Shown piece after piece: positions 32,409 through 47,030 of a DNA stretch of 64,000 nt. The notes below the pieces were generated by a model. The model had not been told where the DNA came from and ran no database searches. It was given only the letters and a program-made list of their open reading frames with translations. Source of the DNA: Sporosarcina sp. BP05 (GTDB lineage: Bacteria; Bacillota; Bacilli; Bacillales_A; Planococcaceae); the NCBI RefSeq assembly GCF_014282005.1, contig NZ_JACFTD010000008.1, forward strand, positions 62,001 to 126,000, in the 5' to 3' direction. Numbering within the stretch: the first letter of the stretch is position 1; every line of letters starts with the position of its first letter. The translations under genes were made by a program, and so were the position numbers.

Positions 32409-32436
32409 TTGCGTTATTCTTTTTTTATGGTATAAT
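32409..32436 (+). promoter_or_regulatory. S10 operon promoter
   Basis: TTGCGT (32409-32414), a 16-base spacer and a perfect TATAAT (32431-32436). Confidence 0.8.
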
Positions 32437-32439
32437 ATT

Positions 32440-32876
<437 letters not shown>

Positions 32877-32919
32877 TCGATACTAAATACAACACACATT
32901 AATTCAGGAGGTGGACTAA

Positions 32920-33549
32920 ATGACCAAAGGAATCTTGGGAAGAAAACTCGGTATGACGCAAATTTTTGCTGAAAACGGAGATCTTATCCCGGTAACTGTG
33001 ATTGAAGCTGGACAAAACGTTGTTCTTCAAAAGAAAACAACTGAAACGGACGGCTATGAAGCAATCCAAATCGGATTTGAAGATAAACGCGAAAAGCTTG
33101 CTAACAAACCTGAAAAAGGGCACGTTGCAAAAGCTGATACTGCACCTAAGCGCTTCATTCGCGAATTCCGCGAATTAGACGTTAGTGGCTACGAAGTTGG
33201 TCAAGAAGTCAAAGTTGATACTTTTGCTGAAGGCGATATCGTCGACATCACTGGTACATCAAAAGGTAAAGGGTTCCAGGGTGTTATCAAGCGTCACGGA
33301 TATTCACGCGGACCTATGACCCACGGATCACGTCATCACCGCGCACCAGGTTCAATTGGATCTGTTGACGCTCAACGTGTATTCAAAGGTAAAAAAATGC
33401 CAGGTCGTATGGGTGGCAAAACAGTAACAGTTCAAAACCTTGAAATTGTACGAGTTGATCTTGAACGCAACTTGCTACTAGTTAAAGGTAACGTTCCTGG
33501 ATCACGCAAATCACTTCTACAAGTGCGCAGCGCTATCAAAGGAAACTGA
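32920..33549 (+). CDS. rplC: 50S ribosomal protein L3
   Basis: A 209-residue L3 that reaches to the peptidyl transferase centre. [14 protein letters not shown] opens the protein and the loop with HRAPGSIG...[10 protein letters not shown] is intact. AGGAGGTGG precedes ATG. Followed by rplD after 25 bases. Confidence 0.98.
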   Translation: MTKGILGRKLGMTQIFAENGDLIPVTVIEAGQNVVLQKKTTETDGYEAIQIGFEDKREKLANKPEKGHVAKADTAPKRFIREFRELDVSGYEVGQEVKVDTFAEGDIVDITGTSKGKGFQGVIKRHGYSRGPMTHGSRHHRAPGSIGSVDAQRVFKGKKMPGRMGGKTVTVQNLEIVRVDLERNLLLVKGNVPGSRKSLLQVRSAIKGN

Positions 33550-33574
33550 CTACTAAAGAAAGGAGGAAACAGGA

Positions 33575-34198
33575 ATGCCTAAAGTATCCGTATTAAATCA
33601 GGCAGGAACTTCTGTCGGAGAAATCGAACTAAATGAAGCAATCTTTGGTATCGTGCCGAACGAAGCTGTCTTATTCGAATCATTGGTCCAACAACGTGCT
33701 TCATTGCGTCAAGGTAACCATAAAGTAAAAACTCGCGCGGAAGTAGCTGGTGGCGGACGTAAACCATGGCGCCAAAAAGGTACAGGTCGTGCCCGTCAAG
33801 GTTCAATTCGATCACCACAATGGCGTGGAGGCGGTATCGTATTCGGTCCAGCTCCAAGAAGCTATAGCTACAAATTACCGAAGAAAGTCCGGAGATTGGC
33901 TCTTCTTTCAGCTCTTTCTACGAAAGTTCGCGAAGAAGATGTAATCGTTCTAGAAGGACTAACATTCAATGCACCAAAAACAAAGGAATTCATTCAAGTG
34001 CTTGCTAATCTTTCGATTAACAGAAAAGCGTTGATCGTAACTGCTGACCTTGATGAAACTTTGGCTTTGTCTGCACGTAACATCCCAGGAATTAGTGTGG
34101 TAACTGCATCAGGTATTAACGTACTTGATCTTATCGGTCACGACAAACTTGTAATGACTAAAGCAGCAGTTCAAAAAATAGAGGAGGTGCTAGGTTAA
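33575..34198 (+). CDS. rplD: 50S ribosomal protein L4
   Basis: A 207-residue L4 with the extended exit-tunnel loop ([20 protein letters not shown]) intact, so no macrolide-type change is evident. In many bacteria L4 regulates the S10 operon. AAAGGAGGAAAC precedes ATG. The final base overlaps the rplW ATG. Confidence 0.98.
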   Translation: MPKVSVLNQAGTSVGEIELNEAIFGIVPNEAVLFESLVQQRASLRQGNHKVKTRAEVAGGGRKPWRQKGTGRARQGSIRSPQWRGGGIVFGPAPRSYSYKLPKKVRRLALLSALSTKVREEDVIVLEGLTFNAPKTKEFIQVLANLSINRKALIVTADLDETLALSARNIPGISVVTASGINVLDLIGHDKLVMTKAAVQKIEEVLG

Positions 34199-34482
34199 TG
34201 GAAGCACGTGATATTATAAAACGTCCGGTCATTACCGAGCGTACTTCTGAACAAATGGAATTCAAAAAGTACACTTTTGAAGTCGACACGCGCGCTAATA
34301 AAACATTTATTAAGCAAGCTATCGAAGAAGTTTTCGGTGTTAAAGTTGATAAAGTGAACGTACAGAATTACAAAGGTAAACTTAAGCGTATGGGCAAGCA
34401 CTCTGGTTATACGAATAAACGCCGTAAAGCGATTATTACACTAACTGCTGACTCAAAAGACATCGAACTTTTCGAAGTTTAA
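34198..34482 (+). CDS. rplW: 50S ribosomal protein L23
   Basis: A 94-residue L23 at the tunnel exit, docking site for trigger factor and [15 protein letters not shown] opens it and [10 protein letters not shown] is near the end. It overlaps rplD by one base (TAATG), with GAGGAGGTGC upstream. Confidence 0.97.
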   Translation: MEARDIIKRPVITERTSEQMEFKKYTFEVDTRANKTFIKQAIEEVFGVKVDKVNVQNYKGKLKRMGKHSGYTNKRRKAIITLTADSKDIELFEV

Positions 34483-34528
34483 GTTTAACAACTAATAGAT
34501 ATCTAATTATATGAAGGAGGGAACACAA

Positions 34529-35359
34529 ATGGCGATTAAGAAATACAAACCTACCTCCAACGGACGCCGTAACATGACTACATCCGATTTTGCTGAGATT
34601 ACTGCTGACAAACCGGAAAAATCATTGCTTGCACCGCTTAAGCGGAAAGGCGGCCGTAACAACACTGGTAGGATTACTGTTCGTCACCATGGTGGAGGCC
34701 ACAAGCGCCAATACCGTGTCATCGATTTCCAACGCCGGAAAGATGGCATACCAGGACGCGTTGCTACGATCGAATACGATCCAAACCGTTCAGCTAACAT
34801 CGCTCTAATCAATTACGTAGACGGAGAGAAACGTTACATTCTCGCTCCAAAAGGTCTTGTAGTTGGAGCAACAATTATGTCAGGCCCTGAATCAGATATT
34901 AAAGTGGGTAACTCACTTCCACTTGAAAACATTCCAATGGGTACTACAATTCATAACATCGAAATGAAACCAGGAAAAGGCGGACAACTAGTACGTTCAG
35001 CAGGAACTTCTGCACAACTACTTGGCCGTGAAGGTAAGTACGTTATTATACGCCTTCAATCTGGAGAAGTTCGCATGATTCTTGCAGTATGCCGCGCGAC
35101 AGTTGGTCAAGTTGGTAATGAGCAACACGAACTTATCAATATTGGTAAAGCAGGACGCTCACGTTGGATGGGTAAACGCCCAACAGTTCGTGGTTCTGTA
35201 ATGAACCCTAACGATCACCCACACGGTGGTGGTGAAGGTAAAACTGGTATCGGTATGAAATCACCAGTTACTCCATGGGGTAAACCGACGCTTGGATATA
35301 AAACACGTAAGAAAAACAACAAATCCGACAAACTTATTGTTCGTCGCCGTAAGAAATAA
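34529..35359 (+). CDS. rplB: 50S ribosomal protein L2
   Basis: A 276-residue L2 required for subunit joining and peptidyl transfer. It has [19 protein letters not shown] and the C-terminal GVAMNP-type region, here [18 protein letters not shown] with the conserved histidine. ATG 34529 follows GAAGGAGGGAACAC; ATG 34511 overlaps that site. Confidence 0.98.
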   Translation: MAIKKYKPTSNGRRNMTTSDFAEITADKPEKSLLAPLKRKGGRNNTGRITVRHHGGGHKRQYRVIDFQRRKDGIPGRVATIEYDPNRSANIALINYVDGEKRYILAPKGLVVGATIMSGPESDIKVGNSLPLENIPMGTTIHNIEMKPGKGGQLVRSAGTSAQLLGREGKYVIIRLQSGEVRMILAVCRATVGQVGNEQHELINIGKAGRSRWMGKRPTVRGSVMNPNDHPHGGGEGKTGIGMKSPVTPWGKPTLGYKTRKKNNKSDKLIVRRRKK

Positions 35360-35419
35360 TTTTAATGCACTGCGGTTCAACGATTGGACCGTAGTACAAA
35401 CACGGAGGGAGGTTCCAAC

Positions 35420-35698
35420 ATGGGCCGCAGCTTGAAAAAAGGACCATTTGTAGACGATCATCTTATGAAGAAGGTTGATGCACAAAAGGATTCCGAGAAA
35501 AAACAGGTCATCAAAACTTGGTCACGCCGTTCAACAATCTTCCCGACATTCATCGGAATGACAATTGCTGTATACGACGGACGCAAACACGTTCCTGTCT
35601 ATGTAACTGAAGATATGGTAGGTCATAAACTTGGTGAATTCGCTCCGACGCGCACATACAGAGGTCATGGCGCCGACGATAAGAAAACAAAACGTTAA
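35420..35698 (+). CDS. rpsS: 30S ribosomal protein S19
   Basis: A 92-residue S19 of the 30S head. [19 protein letters not shown] and [16 protein letters not shown] are the standard motifs. GGAGGGAGGTTCC precedes ATG 35420; an upstream ATG extension of 12 codons is rejected. Confidence 0.98.
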   Translation: MGRSLKKGPFVDDHLMKKVDAQKDSEKKQVIKTWSRRSTIFPTFIGMTIAVYDGRKHVPVYVTEDMVGHKLGEFAPTRTYRGHGADDKKTKR

Positions 35699-35719
35699 TT
35701 TGAGAGGAGGTTATTTCTG

Positions 35720-36064
35720 ATGCAACAAGCAAAAGCTACCGCCCGCACAGTCCGTATTGCTTCTCGCAAAGTCCGTTTGGTCGTTGATCTTATCCGAGGC
35801 AAAAAAATCGGTGAAGCAATAGCTATTCTACGCCTGACGCCTAAAGCGGCATCTCCGGTTGTAGAAAAAGTTTTGAAATCAGCGATTGCAAATGCTGAAC
35901 ATAACTACGAAATGAATGTCGAAAACCTATTCGTAAGCGAAGTATTCGTTGACGAAGGCCCGACTATGAAACGTTTCCGACCACGCGCACAAGGACGCGC
36001 GAGTGCGATTAACAAGCGTACAAGCCACATCACATTAGTGGTATCTGAAAAGAAGGAGGGATAA
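35720..36064 (+). CDS. rplV: 50S ribosomal protein L22
   Basis: A 114-residue L22 with its tunnel hairpin ([16 protein letters not shown]) intact. AGAGGAGG precedes ATG. Three bases separate it from rpsC. Confidence 0.98.
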   Translation: MQQAKATARTVRIASRKVRLVVDLIRGKKIGEAIAILRLTPKAASPVVEKVLKSAIANAEHNYEMNVENLFVSEVFVDEGPTMKRFRPRAQGRASAINKRTSHITLVVSEKKEG

Positions 36065-36067
36065 TCC

Positions 36068-36730
36068 GTGGGTCAAAAAGTACATCCTAACGGTTTACGG
36101 GTCGGTATCATTCGCGACTGGGAGTCTAAATGGTTTGCAGAAAAAGACTATGCGACTTTCTTGCACGAAGATATCAAAATCCGTGAATTTATTGAAAAAC
36201 GTCTTTTAGAAGCTTCTGTTTCTAAAATTGAAATTGAACGTGCTGCAAAGCGTGTTAACGTCAGCATCCACACTGCTAAGCCAGGAATGGTTATTGGTAA
36301 AGGTGGTACTGAAGTTGAAGTACTTCGTAAACAACTGAACGATATTACTGGTAAACGCGTTCACATCAACATCATCGAAATTAAACGTGCAGATCTTGAC
36401 GCTAAACTAGTTGCAGAGTCAATTGCTCGTCAATTAGAAACTCGCGTATCTTACCGTCGTGCACAAAAACAAGCAATTCAACGTACTATACGTTCAGGCG
36501 CTAAAGGTATTAAAACACAGGTTTCGGGACGTCTTGGCGGTGCTGACATCGCTCGGTCGGAACATTACAGTGAAGGTACTGTTCCTCTCCATACATTACG
36601 TGCAGATATTGATTATGCGCATGCTGAAGCAGATACTACATTTGGTAAGCTTGGCGTTAAAGTATGGATTTACCGTGGAGAAGTCCTTCCAGTGAAGAAA
36701 CAGAAGAACTCTGAGGAAGGAGGCAACTAA
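36068..36730 (+). CDS. rpsC: 30S ribosomal protein S3
   Basis: A 220-residue S3 that lines the mRNA entry. It contains a KH domain with [16 protein letters not shown] and a C-terminal domain with [15 protein letters not shown] 36068 follows GAAGGAGGGATAATCC. The end, rich in Lys and Glu, runs into rplP. Confidence 0.98.
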   Translation: MGQKVHPNGLRVGIIRDWESKWFAEKDYATFLHEDIKIREFIEKRLLEASVSKIEIERAAKRVNVSIHTAKPGMVIGKGGTEVEVLRKQLNDITGKRVHINIIEIKRADLDAKLVAESIARQLETRVSYRRAQKQAIQRTIRSGAKGIKTQVSGRLGGADIARSEHYSEGTVPLHTLRADIDYAHAEADTTFGKLGVKVWIYRGEVLPVKKQKNSEEGGN

Positions 36731-36732
36731 TT

Positions 36733-37357
<625 letters not shown>

Positions 37358-37374
37358 TGAAGGAGGTTGCAGCC

Positions 37375-37641
37375 ATGACTGAGGAACGTAACCAGCGCAA
37401 GGTGTATACAGGCCGTGTCGTATCCGACAAAATGGATAAAACAGTAACTGTAATGATCGAAACACAAAAGAAACACAAACTATACGGTAAACGTGTAAAA
37501 TATTCTAAGAAATTCAAGGCCCACGATGAACTGAATGAAGCGAAAATCGGTGATGTTGTTCGCATTATGGAAACTCGTCCATTATCGGCAACAAAACGTT
37601 TTCGTCTGCTTGAAGTAGTCGAAACAGCGGTCATCATTTAA
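37375..37641 (+). CDS. rpsQ: 30S ribosomal protein S17
   Basis: An 88-residue OB-fold protein. [19 protein letters not shown] and [20 protein letters not shown] are intact. GAAGGAGGTTGC precedes ATG 37375. Confidence 0.98.
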   Translation: MTEERNQRKVYTGRVVSDKMDKTVTVMIETQKKHKLYGKRVKYSKKFKAHDELNEAKIGDVVRIMETRPLSATKRFRLLEVVETAVII

Positions 37642-37680
37642 TAACGTTCGGAGATATAAATCCGGGAGGAGGTAGCCTCA

Positions 37681-38049
37681 ATGATCCAACAGGAAAGTCG
37701 TATGAAAGTCGCCGACAACTCAGGCGCTCGTGAAGTACTTACTATTAAGGTATTAGGCGGTTCAGGCCGTAAAACAGCAAACATCGGTGATGTAGTTGTA
37801 GTAACAGTTAAAAAAGCAACGCCAGGTGGTGTTGTCAAAAAAGGTGAAGTTGTCAAGGCTGTTATCGTTCGCACGAAGAGCGGAGTACGCCGTAAAGACG
37901 GAACTTACATTACATTTGATGAAAATGCTTGTGTTATTATCCGTGACGACAAGAGCCCACGTGGAACTCGTATTTTCGGACCGGTTGCTCGCGAACTTCG
38001 TGATAGCAACTTCATGAAAATTATTTCACTTGCTCCTGAAGTTCTTTAA
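37681..38049 (+). CDS. rplN: 50S ribosomal protein L14
   Basis: A 122-residue L14 at the subunit interface. [19 protein letters not shown] and [21 protein letters not shown] are the signatures. GGGAGGAGGTAGCC precedes ATG. Confidence 0.98.
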   Translation: MIQQESRMKVADNSGAREVLTIKVLGGSGRKTANIGDVVVVTVKKATPGGVVKKGEVVKAVIVRTKSGVRRKDGTYITFDENACVIIRDDKSPRGTRIFGPVARELRDSNFMKIISLAPEVL

Positions 38050-38085
38050 TCACATGATAGTGCCAAATCAAGGAGGTGCGACAGA

Positions 38086-38397
38086 ATGAATGTTAAAAAA
38101 GGCGATAAAGTTATGGTAATCACAGGTAAAGACAAAGGTAAAACCGGTGTGATCCTAGTTGCTTTCCCTAAAAAGGACCGTGTGCTTGTTGAAGGTGTTA
38201 ACATCGTCAAGAAACATACGAAACCTAACCAGGAAAATCCTCAAGGTGGAATTATCAGCCAAGAGGCAGCTATCCATGTATCAAACGTCATGGTGATCGA
38301 TCCTAAGACAGGCGAGCCTACTCGTGTAGGATACAAGATCGAAAATGGCAAAAAAGTTCGTGTTGCGAAAAAATCCGGAGAATTGCTGGATAAATAA
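38086..38397 (+). CDS. rplX: 50S ribosomal protein L24
   Basis: A 103-residue KOW-domain assembly initiator. [20 protein letters not shown] is the KOW motif. CAAGGAGGTGCG precedes ATG. Confidence 0.98.
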   Translation: MNVKKGDKVMVITGKDKGKTGVILVAFPKKDRVLVEGVNIVKKHTKPNQENPQGGIISQEAAIHVSNVMVIDPKTGEPTRVGYKIENGKKVRVAKKSGELLDK

Positions 38398-38423
38398 GTA
38401 ACGGATGAAAGGAGGTCCATCAG

Positions 38424-38963
38424 ATGAGCCGTTTAAAAGACAAGTTTAAAAGCGAAGTCACTCCTGCTCTTATGAGCAAGTTTGAATATACATCAGTTAT
38501 GCAAGTACCAAAAGTCGACAAAATCGTCATTAACATGGGTGTTGGTGATGCTGTTCAAAACACGAAAGCACTAGATGCGGCAGTGGAAGAGTTAACAATT
38601 ATTTCAGGTCAAAAGCCTGTTGTTACAAAAGCGAAGAAATCAATCGCAGGATTCCGTCTCCGTGAAGGCATGCCTATCGGAACGAAAGTTACACTACGCG
38701 GTGAGCGTATGTATGAATTCCTAGATAAACTGATTTCGGTTTCATTACCCCGTGTACGTGACTTCCGTGGTGTTTCTAAAAAAGCATTCGACGGTCGCGG
38801 TAACTATACGCTAGGCGTAAAAGAACAACTAATTTTCCCTGAAATTGATTATGATAAAGTTTCTAAAATACGTGGTATGGATATCGTCATCGTTACGACT
38901 GCAAACTCGGACGAAGAAGCACATGAGTTATTAACGCAGTTCGGCATGCCGTTCCAAAAGTAA
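38424..38963 (+). CDS. rplE: 50S ribosomal protein L5
   Basis: A 179-residue 5S rRNA-binding protein. [18 protein letters not shown] and [18 protein letters not shown] are intact. AAAGGAGGTCC precedes ATG. Confidence 0.98.
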   Translation: MSRLKDKFKSEVTPALMSKFEYTSVMQVPKVDKIVINMGVGDAVQNTKALDAAVEELTIISGQKPVVTKAKKSIAGFRLREGMPIGTKVTLRGERMYEFLDKLISVSLPRVRDFRGVSKKAFDGRGNYTLGVKEQLIFPEIDYDKVSKIRGMDIVIVTTANSDEEAHELLTQFGMPFQK

Positions 38964-38967
38964 ATAA

Positions 38968-39168
<201 letters not shown>

Positions 39169-39198
39169 ACCCCTAAATTTGGGAAGGAGGTAAATGTA

Positions 39199-39597
39199 AT
39201 GACAATGAGTGATCCGATCGCAGACATGCTTACACGCATCCGTAACGCCAATATGGTTCGTCACGAGAAGCTTGAAGTACCTGCTTCAAACATGAAAAAA
39301 GAAATTGCAGAAATCTTGAAACGTGAAGGTTTCGTACGCGATGTTGAATATGTAGAAGATAACAAACAAGGTATCATCCGCATTTTCCTTAAATATGGTC
39401 AAGATAACGAGCGTGTTATTACTGGTCTTAAACGTATATCAAAACCAGGTCTTCGTGTTTATGCTAAAACTAGCGAAGTTCCTAAAGTTTTGAACGGTCT
39501 TGGTATAGCCCTCGTTTCTACATCAAATGGTGTACTTACAGACAAAGAAGCGCGTGCTAAACAAGTAGGCGGAGAAGTAGTAGCTTACGTCTGGTAA
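39199..39597 (+). CDS. rpsH: 30S ribosomal protein S8
   Basis: A 132-residue S8, a central-domain assembly protein. [20 protein letters not shown] opens it and the C-terminal [13 protein letters not shown] is intact. ATG 39199 follows GGGAAGGAGG; ATG 39205 is in frame. Confidence 0.98.
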   Translation: MTMSDPIADMLTRIRNANMVRHEKLEVPASNMKKEIAEILKREGFVRDVEYVEDNKQGIIRIFLKYGQDNERVITGLKRISKPGLRVYAKTSEVPKVLNGLGIALVSTSNGVLTDKEARAKQVGGEVVAYVW

Positions 39598-39627
39598 TTC
39601 GTAACAAATGAATGGAGGTGCAATTGA

Positions 39628-40167
39628 ATGTCCCGTATTGGCAAAAAGCCGATTGAGGTACCTGAAAACGTGACTGTTACTATCGCAGAAGGTAACTTCA
39701 TTACAGTTAAAGGTCCTAAAGGCGAACTTACAAACACATTTAACAAGGATATTAAAATCGAACAGGAGAACAACGTGATCACTTTGATCCGTCCTTCTGA
39801 ATCGAAAGAACACCGTTCTATTCATGGAACGACTCGTTCACTTATCAACAATATGGTGGTTGGTGTTTCTCAAGGTTTCGAACGCAAACTTGAACTAGTC
39901 GGTGTAGGTTACCGTGCTTCACTTCAAGGTCCGAAATTAGTGTTGAACATTGGTTTCTCTCACCCAGTTGAATTTACACCAGAAGAAGGAATCGAAGTTG
40001 AGGTTCCTACTAACACTAAGATTACTGTTCGTGGTATCAACAAAGAGCGCGTTGGCGCCCTTGCATCGAACATAAGACAAGTACGACCGCCAGAGCCGTA
40101 TAAAGGCAAAGGAATTCGCTACGAAGGTGAAATTGTCCGTCGTAAAGAAGGTAAAACTGGTAAATAA
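39628..40167 (+). CDS. rplF: 50S ribosomal protein L6
   Basis: A 179-residue L6 near the sarcin-ricin loop. [17 protein letters not shown] opens it and the C-terminal [16 protein letters not shown] is the signature. TGGAGGTGC precedes ATG. Confidence 0.98.
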   Translation: MSRIGKKPIEVPENVTVTIAEGNFITVKGPKGELTNTFNKDIKIEQENNVITLIRPSESKEHRSIHGTTRSLINNMVVGVSQGFERKLELVGVGYRASLQGPKLVLNIGFSHPVEFTPEEGIEVEVPTNTKITVRGINKERVGALASNIRQVRPPEPYKGKGIRYEGEIVRRKEGKTGK

Positions 40168-40200
40168 TGCCGCTTAAGGCATCTGGAAGGAGTGATCACG

Positions 40201-40563
40201 ATGATTACGAAAAATGATAAGAATGCTACTCGTAAGAAACGTCATGCACGTGTACGTCGTAAAATTAGCGGGACTGCAGCTCGTCCACGCCTAAACGTAT
40301 TCCGTTCAAACAAGCATATCTATGCTCAGTTGATTGATGACGTGAATGCAGTAACGATTGTAAGTGCTTCTTCAATGGAAAAAGATTTCGGATCTGAATC
40401 CAAAGCAGACACTGCAGCAGCAGTAAAAGTCGGCGAGATGATCGCAAAAAAAGCTGTTGAAAAGGACGTTAAGTCAGTAGTATTTGACCGTGGCGGATAC
40501 CTATTTCACGGCCGTGTGAAAGCTCTTGCAGACTCAGCACGTGAAAACGGTCTGGAATTTTAA
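40201..40563 (+). CDS. rplR: 50S ribosomal protein L18
   Basis: A 120-residue 5S rRNA-binding protein. [19 protein letters not shown] and the C-terminal [20 protein letters not shown] are intact. ATG 40201 follows GGAAGGAGTGATCACG; GTG 40192 is too near the site. Confidence 0.97.
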   Translation: MITKNDKNATRKKRHARVRRKISGTAARPRLNVFRSNKHIYAQLIDDVNAVTIVSASSMEKDFGSESKADTAAAVKVGEMIAKKAVEKDVKSVVFDRGGYLFHGRVKALADSARENGLEF

Positions 40564-40585
40564 TTAAAAAGGAGGTACACATTTC

Positions 40586-41086
40586 ATGCGTCGTAATGAT
40601 CAGAATAAAAGCGAATTCGAAGAACGCGTAGTTACCATTAACCGCGTAGCTAAAGTTGTGAAAGGCGGACGTCGTTTCCGTTTCACTGCTCTCGTTGTTG
40701 TCGGAGACAAAAATGGCCGTGTTGGTTTCGGTACTGGTAAAGCACAAGAAGTTCCGGATGCAATCCGTAAAGCTATCGAAGATGCGAAGAAGAATTTGAT
40801 CGTTGTGCCAATGGTCAAAGGAACAACTCCACACGAAGTTCTTGGACATTTTGGTGCAGGAAAAATCCTCATCAAACCAGCAGCTCCTGGTACTGGAGTA
40901 ATTGCCGGCGGACCAGTCCGTGCGGTACTTGAACTTGCAGGCATCACTGATATCCTTTCAAAATCCCTTGGTTCAAGCACACCAATTAACATGGTTCGTG
41001 CAACAATCGAAGGATTAACAAGTTTAAAACGCGCTGAAGACGTAGCTAAGTTGCGCGGTATATCCTTGAAAGAACTGTATAGTTAA
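40586..41086 (+). CDS. rpsE: 30S ribosomal protein S5
   Basis: A 166-residue S5 that affects decoding accuracy. [19 protein letters not shown] and [18 protein letters not shown] are the signatures. AAGGAGGTACACA precedes ATG. Confidence 0.98.
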   Translation: MRRNDQNKSEFEERVVTINRVAKVVKGGRRFRFTALVVVGDKNGRVGFGTGKAQEVPDAIRKAIEDAKKNLIVVPMVKGTTPHEVLGHFGAGKILIKPAAPGTGVIAGGPVRAVLELAGITDILSKSLGSSTPINMVRATIEGLTSLKRAEDVAKLRGISLKELYS

Positions 41087-41100
41087 GGGGGGGAAACACA

Positions 41101-41283
41101 ATGGCGAATAAACTTGAAGTTACCCTTACAAAAAGCGTTATCGGCTCTAAGCCAGTACAACGTAAAACTGTCGAAGCCCTTGGACTTCGCAAATTACACC
41201 AAATGGTCGAACACCAAGATAATGTTGCAATTCGCGGCATGATCAACAAAGTAGACCACCTAGTAACAGTTAAAGAACTATAA
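41101..41283 (+). CDS. rpmD: 50S ribosomal protein L30
   Basis: A 60-residue L30. [19 protein letters not shown] and the LHQMVEHQD motif are typical. AAGGGGGGG precedes ATG. Confidence 0.98.
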   Translation: MANKLEVTLTKSVIGSKPVQRKTVEALGLRKLHQMVEHQDNVAIRGMINKVDHLVTVKEL

Positions 41284-41316
41284 TTACGATTTTTTGAATA
41301 AGGAGGTGCCAATGAG

Positions 41317-41756
41317 ATGAAATTACACACTATGAAGCCTGCTGCAGGTTCACGTACTAAGCGTAAGCGTATTGGTCGCGGAATCGGTTCAGGTTTTGGT
41401 AAAACTTCTGGTAGAGGTCACGGTGGACAAAACTCCCGTTCGGGTGGTGGCGTACGTCTTGGATTCGAGGGTGGACAAATTCCACTTTTCCAAAGACTTC
41501 CTAAACGTGGTTTTACGAACATCAACCGTAAGGATTATGCAATCGTAAACCTAGACACACTTAATCGTTTCGACGAGGGTACTGAAGTTACGCCTGAGCT
41601 ACTAATTGAATCAGGCATCGTGAGCAATGCTAAATCAGGTATTAAGATTCTGGGTAACGGAATTCTTGAGAAAAAGATCACTGTCAAAGCTCACAAATTC
41701 TCTGCTTCTGCTAAAGAAGCAATCGAGAAAGCGGGCGGACAGACCGAGGTGGTTTA

Positions 41757-41757
<1 letters not shown>
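41317..41757 (+). CDS. rplO: 50S ribosomal protein L15
   Basis: A 146-residue L15. It has the Gly-rich [19 protein letters not shown] and ends [20 protein letters not shown] precedes ATG. The stop overlaps the secY start by one base (TAATG). Confidence 0.98.
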
Positions 41758-43758
<2,001 letters not shown>

Positions 43759-43931
43759 TCCTTTTCGAACTTAGATATTATACGCAGTTTTTGGGCAGTA
43801 TAGCATAGAAGTATTGAAAAACGTTTCAACGAGCTGCAAAAGCATATGATGCCCGGTATAACAACTAGATGTTTTTTTGCCATATAGGATCTGAAACATA
43901 GTAAATGCATTTTCTTGCTTAGGTAGGTATA

Positions 43932-44129
43932 ATGGATTTCGTGGAGAGTCCTGTATAGCGCAACTGGGAACTCATCCACGGCATTCTGGACAGTCGGCTC
44001 CATTTCGACGCGATTTTCCATAACGAGAAGTCGAGGACGGGCTTAAGGAAAACGGAATGTGGCAGACCTCTTTCGAACATCACTCATGCAATCCGGACAT
44101 ATGTTGAAGGAAGCTTTAAAGGCGACTGA
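43932..44129 (+). pseudogene. possible decayed KOW-domain (YbzG-like) gene
   Basis: The 422-base adk-infA gap has no intact ORF, but pieces in different frames resemble the small KOW RNA-binding protein often encoded before infA. From ATG 43932 one reads MDFVESPV then a stop. In other frames follow IAQLGTHPRHSGQ (KOW-like), EVEDGLKENG, and in the first frame AIRTYVEGSFKGD before a TGA. AGGTAGG could be its ribosome site. The match is from memory of the family and several frameshifts are needed. An alternative is a structured leader, as CGTGGA pairs with TCCACG (about 43941-43981). Confidence 0.35.
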
Positions 44130-44180
44130 TGCCGCTCGATGGTGAGAACCTTTATTGGATATAGAAGGGAGACTGGGTTG

Positions 44181-44399
44181 ATGGCGAAAGATGATGTAAT
44201 TGAAGTTGAAGGAACCGTACTAGAAACACTGCCAAACGCAATGTTTAAAGTAGAGCTGGAAAACGGCCATACAATTCTTGCGCATGTATCTGGCAAAATT
44301 CGTATGCACTTTATCCGTATTTTACCTGGCGATAAAGTGACAATGGAACTCTCGCCTTATGATTTAACACGCGGTCGTATCACATACCGTTTCAAATAA
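44181..44399 (+). CDS. infA: translation initiation factor IF-1
   Basis: A 72-residue OB-fold factor that occupies the ribosomal A site in initiation. [15 protein letters not shown] opens it and [16 protein letters not shown] ends it. ATG 44181 follows AGAAGGGAGACTGGGTTG; a 14-codon extension upstream is rejected. Confidence 0.98.
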   Translation: MAKDDVIEVEGTVLETLPNAMFKVELENGHTILAHVSGKIRMHFIRILPGDKVTMELSPYDLTRGRITYRFK

Positions 44400-44438
44400 A
44401 TTTTTGTAACTCCGGAATACTGAAGGAGGTTGGGTAAG

Positions 44439-44552
44439 ATGAAAGTTAGACCATCTGTAAAACCGATGTGCGAAAAATGTAAAATTATTCGCAGACGCGG
44501 CCGAGTAATGGTAATCTGTGAAAATCCAAAACATAAACAAAGACAAGGCTAA
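44439..44552 (+). CDS. rpmJ: 50S ribosomal protein L36
   Basis: A 37-residue zinc ribosomal protein. It has CEKC, then a Cys in VICENP and a His in KHKQRQG as the zinc ligands. GAAGGAGGTTGGG precedes ATG 44439. Between infA and rpsM, the normal order. Confidence 0.97.
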   Translation: MKVRPSVKPMCEKCKIIRRRGRVMVICENPKHKQRQG

Positions 44553-44576
44553 TTCTGAAGGAGGTGCACAATATAT

Positions 44577-44942
44577 ATGGCACGTATTGCTGGTGTAGAC
44601 GTTCCGCGCGATAAGCGCGTAGTCATTTCATTAACTTACATTTTCGGAATCGGAAAAACTACTGCTGAAAAAGTATTGGCGGCAGCTGGAGTATCTGAGG
44701 ATGCACGGGTTCGCGATCTTACTGACGCGGAGCTTGATAAAATCCGTGAACAAATGGACACGCTTAAAGTTGAAGGTGACCTTCGACGTGAAACTTCCCT
44801 TAACATCAAACGTTTGATGGAAATCGGTAGCTTCCGTGGTATCCGTCATCGTCGCGGACTACCTGTTCGTGGACAAAACACGAAAAACAACGCACGTACT
44901 CGTAAAGGTCCTAAACGGACGGTAGCGAACAAGAAAAAATAA
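44577..44942 (+). CDS. rpsM: 30S ribosomal protein S13
   Basis: A 121-residue S13 that contacts P-site t[23 protein letters not shown] opens it and [19 protein letters not shown] is near the end. GAAGGAGGTGCAC precedes ATG. Confidence 0.98.
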   Translation: MARIAGVDVPRDKRVVISLTYIFGIGKTTAEKVLAAAGVSEDARVRDLTDAELDKIREQMDTLKVEGDLRRETSLNIKRLMEIGSFRGIRHRRGLPVRGQNTKNNARTRKGPKRTVANKKK

Positions 44943-44949
44943 TAGGTAA

Positions 44950-45357
<408 letters not shown>

Positions 45358-45490
45358 TGGCTTCTTCTCCATATGATTGAGAAACACAATTTTTGTCAAC
45401 AATGATTGTGCGATTGCAATTTGCCGTCTATGAAAATCGATTTCAATATGGAACGGCCTATACATTGATGTTTTGAAGGAGGGTAAATGA

Positions 45491-46435
45491 ATGATCGAGA
45501 TTGAGAAACCGAAGATTGAAACAATTATGATCGGCGAAGACATCAAGTTCGGTAAGTTTATTATCGAACCACTCGAACGCGGATATGGAAACACGTTAGG
45601 GAACTCCCTGCGCCGCATTCTTCTATCTTCACTGCCAGGAGCTGCTGTTACATCTATTCAGATTGACGGTGTGCTTCATGAGTTCTCTACAATTGAAGGT
45701 GTCGTCGAAGACGTCGCATCAATTATTTTGAACGTAAAAAAACTGGCTCTCAAAATCTATTCAGATGAAGAGAAAGTGATTGAGATAGACGTTAAAGGCG
45801 AAGGTGTCATCACAGCTGCGGACATTACACATGATAGTGACGTAGAAGTGTTGAATCCTGAACTCCCTATCGCGACTCTTGGTAAAAACGGACACTTGCG
45901 CATGCGCATGTATGCAGTACGTGGACGTGGTTACGCACCTTCTGATCAAAACAAACGTGAGGATCTCGCAATTGGCGTTATTCCAATCGACTCTATTTAC
46001 ACTCCGGTTTCACGCGTTAACTTCCAAGTGGAGAACACTCGGGTTGGCCAAATGGCGAACTTCGATAAGTTAACACTTGATGTTTGGACAGATGGTAGCA
46101 TCGGTCCTAAAGAAGCTGTTTCACTTGGGGCAAAAATCCTAACTGAACATCTAAATATATTTGTCGGTATGACAGATGAAGCACAAACTGCAGAAATCAT
46201 GGTAGAAAAAGAGGAAGATCAGAAAGAGAAAGTACTTGAGATGACTATTGAGGAACTTGATCTTTCAGTTAGATCTTATAATTGCTTAAAACGTGCAGGC
46301 ATCAATACAGTTCTTGAACTTGCTAGCAAGTCAGAGGACGAAATGATGAAAGTACGAAATCTTGGACGTAAATCACTTGAAGAAGTGAAAGCGAAATTGG
46401 ACGAGCTGAACCTAGTGTTACGCACCGAAGATTGA
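45491..46435 (+). CDS. rpoA: RNA polymerase alpha subunit
   Basis: A 314-residue alpha subunit. The N-terminal assembly domain has [19 protein letters not shown]; the C-terminal DNA/activator-binding domain has [19 protein letters not shown] and [28 protein letters not shown] precedes ATG. Confidence 0.98.
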   Translation: MIEIEKPKIETIMIGEDIKFGKFIIEPLERGYGNTLGNSLRRILLSSLPGAAVTSIQIDGVLHEFSTIEGVVEDVASIILNVKKLALKIYSDEEKVIEIDVKGEGVITAADITHDSDVEVLNPELPIATLGKNGHLRMRMYAVRGRGYAPSDQNKREDLAIGVIPIDSIYTPVSRVNFQVENTRVGQMANFDKLTLDVWTDGSIGPKEAVSLGAKILTEHLNIFVGMTDEAQTAEIMVEKEEDQKEKVLEMTIEELDLSVRSYNCLKRAGINTVLELASKSEDEMMKVRNLGRKSLEEVKAKLDELNLVLRTED

Positions 46436-46467
46436 GCGAATTTATAGAGTGAAGGAGGGAAACTTCT

Positions 46468-46848
46468 ATGGGATACAGAAAACTTGGACGTACAAGTTCA
46501 CAACGTAAAGCAATGCTACGCGACCTAGCGACAGATCTAATCGTACACGAACGTATTCAAACGACAGAAGCTCGTGCGAAAGAATTGCGTTCAGTTGTTG
46601 AGAAAATGATTACGCTTGGTAAACGTGGAGACTTGCATGCACGTCGTCAAGTTGCACAATTCATCCGTCGCGAACTGGTTACAGTGACAGACGGTGAAGG
46701 CAACGAGAATGAAATCTACGCAATCCAGAAACTTTTTGATAATGTTGCTCCACGCTACACTGAGCGTCAGGGTGGATATACACGTATCATGAAAATGGGA
46801 CCTCGTCGCGGCGACGGAGCACCTGTCGTTGTAATCGAACTCGTTTAA
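46468..46848 (+). CDS. rplQ: 50S ribosomal protein L17
   Basis: A 126-residue L17, the last gene of the ribosomal superoperon. [20 protein letters not shown] opens it and [15 protein letters not shown] is near the end. GAAGGAGGGAAAC precedes ATG. A terminator follows after about 100 bases. Confidence 0.98.
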   Translation: MGYRKLGRTSSQRKAMLRDLATDLIVHERIQTTEARAKELRSVVEKMITLGKRGDLHARRQVAQFIRRELVTVTDGEGNENEIYAIQKLFDNVAPRYTERQGGYTRIMKMGPRRGDGAPVVVIELV

Positions 46849-46949
46849 AAATTAAAGCCTCCGGTGGATGCCACGGATTTTGAATTGAGCACGCTCTATT
46901 CAAAGTTTGGGCGCAATTTCGTCGAGGTGTAATTGATTAAGTCTTCAAG

Positions 46950-46987
46950 GGGTGTGTCTGGCGTACCCAGAGCCGCACCCTTTTTTT
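46950..46987 (+). terminator. terminator of the ribosomal superoperon
   Basis: GGGTG (46950-46954) pairs with CACCC (46976-46980) and TCTGG (46957-46961) with CCAGA (46967-46971), followed by seven T. Confidence 0.85.
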
Positions 46988-46997
46988 AAAAATTTAT

Positions 46998-47027
46998 ACG
47001 ACAACTTTAAAAGCTGAGTGTTATGAT
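46998..47027 (+). promoter_or_regulatory. possible promoter of the ecf leader
   Basis: ACGACA (46998-47003, four of six consensus bases), an 18-base spacer and TATGAT (47022-47027). Transcription would start near 47034, just before the switch-like structure. Confidence 0.4.
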
Positions 47028-47030
47028 CGT

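Noticed and set aside
44139..44399. N-terminally extended infA starting at GTG or ATG 44139
   Set aside because: The extension lacks a ribosome site and is not part of IF-1; MAKDD at 44181 is the normal start.
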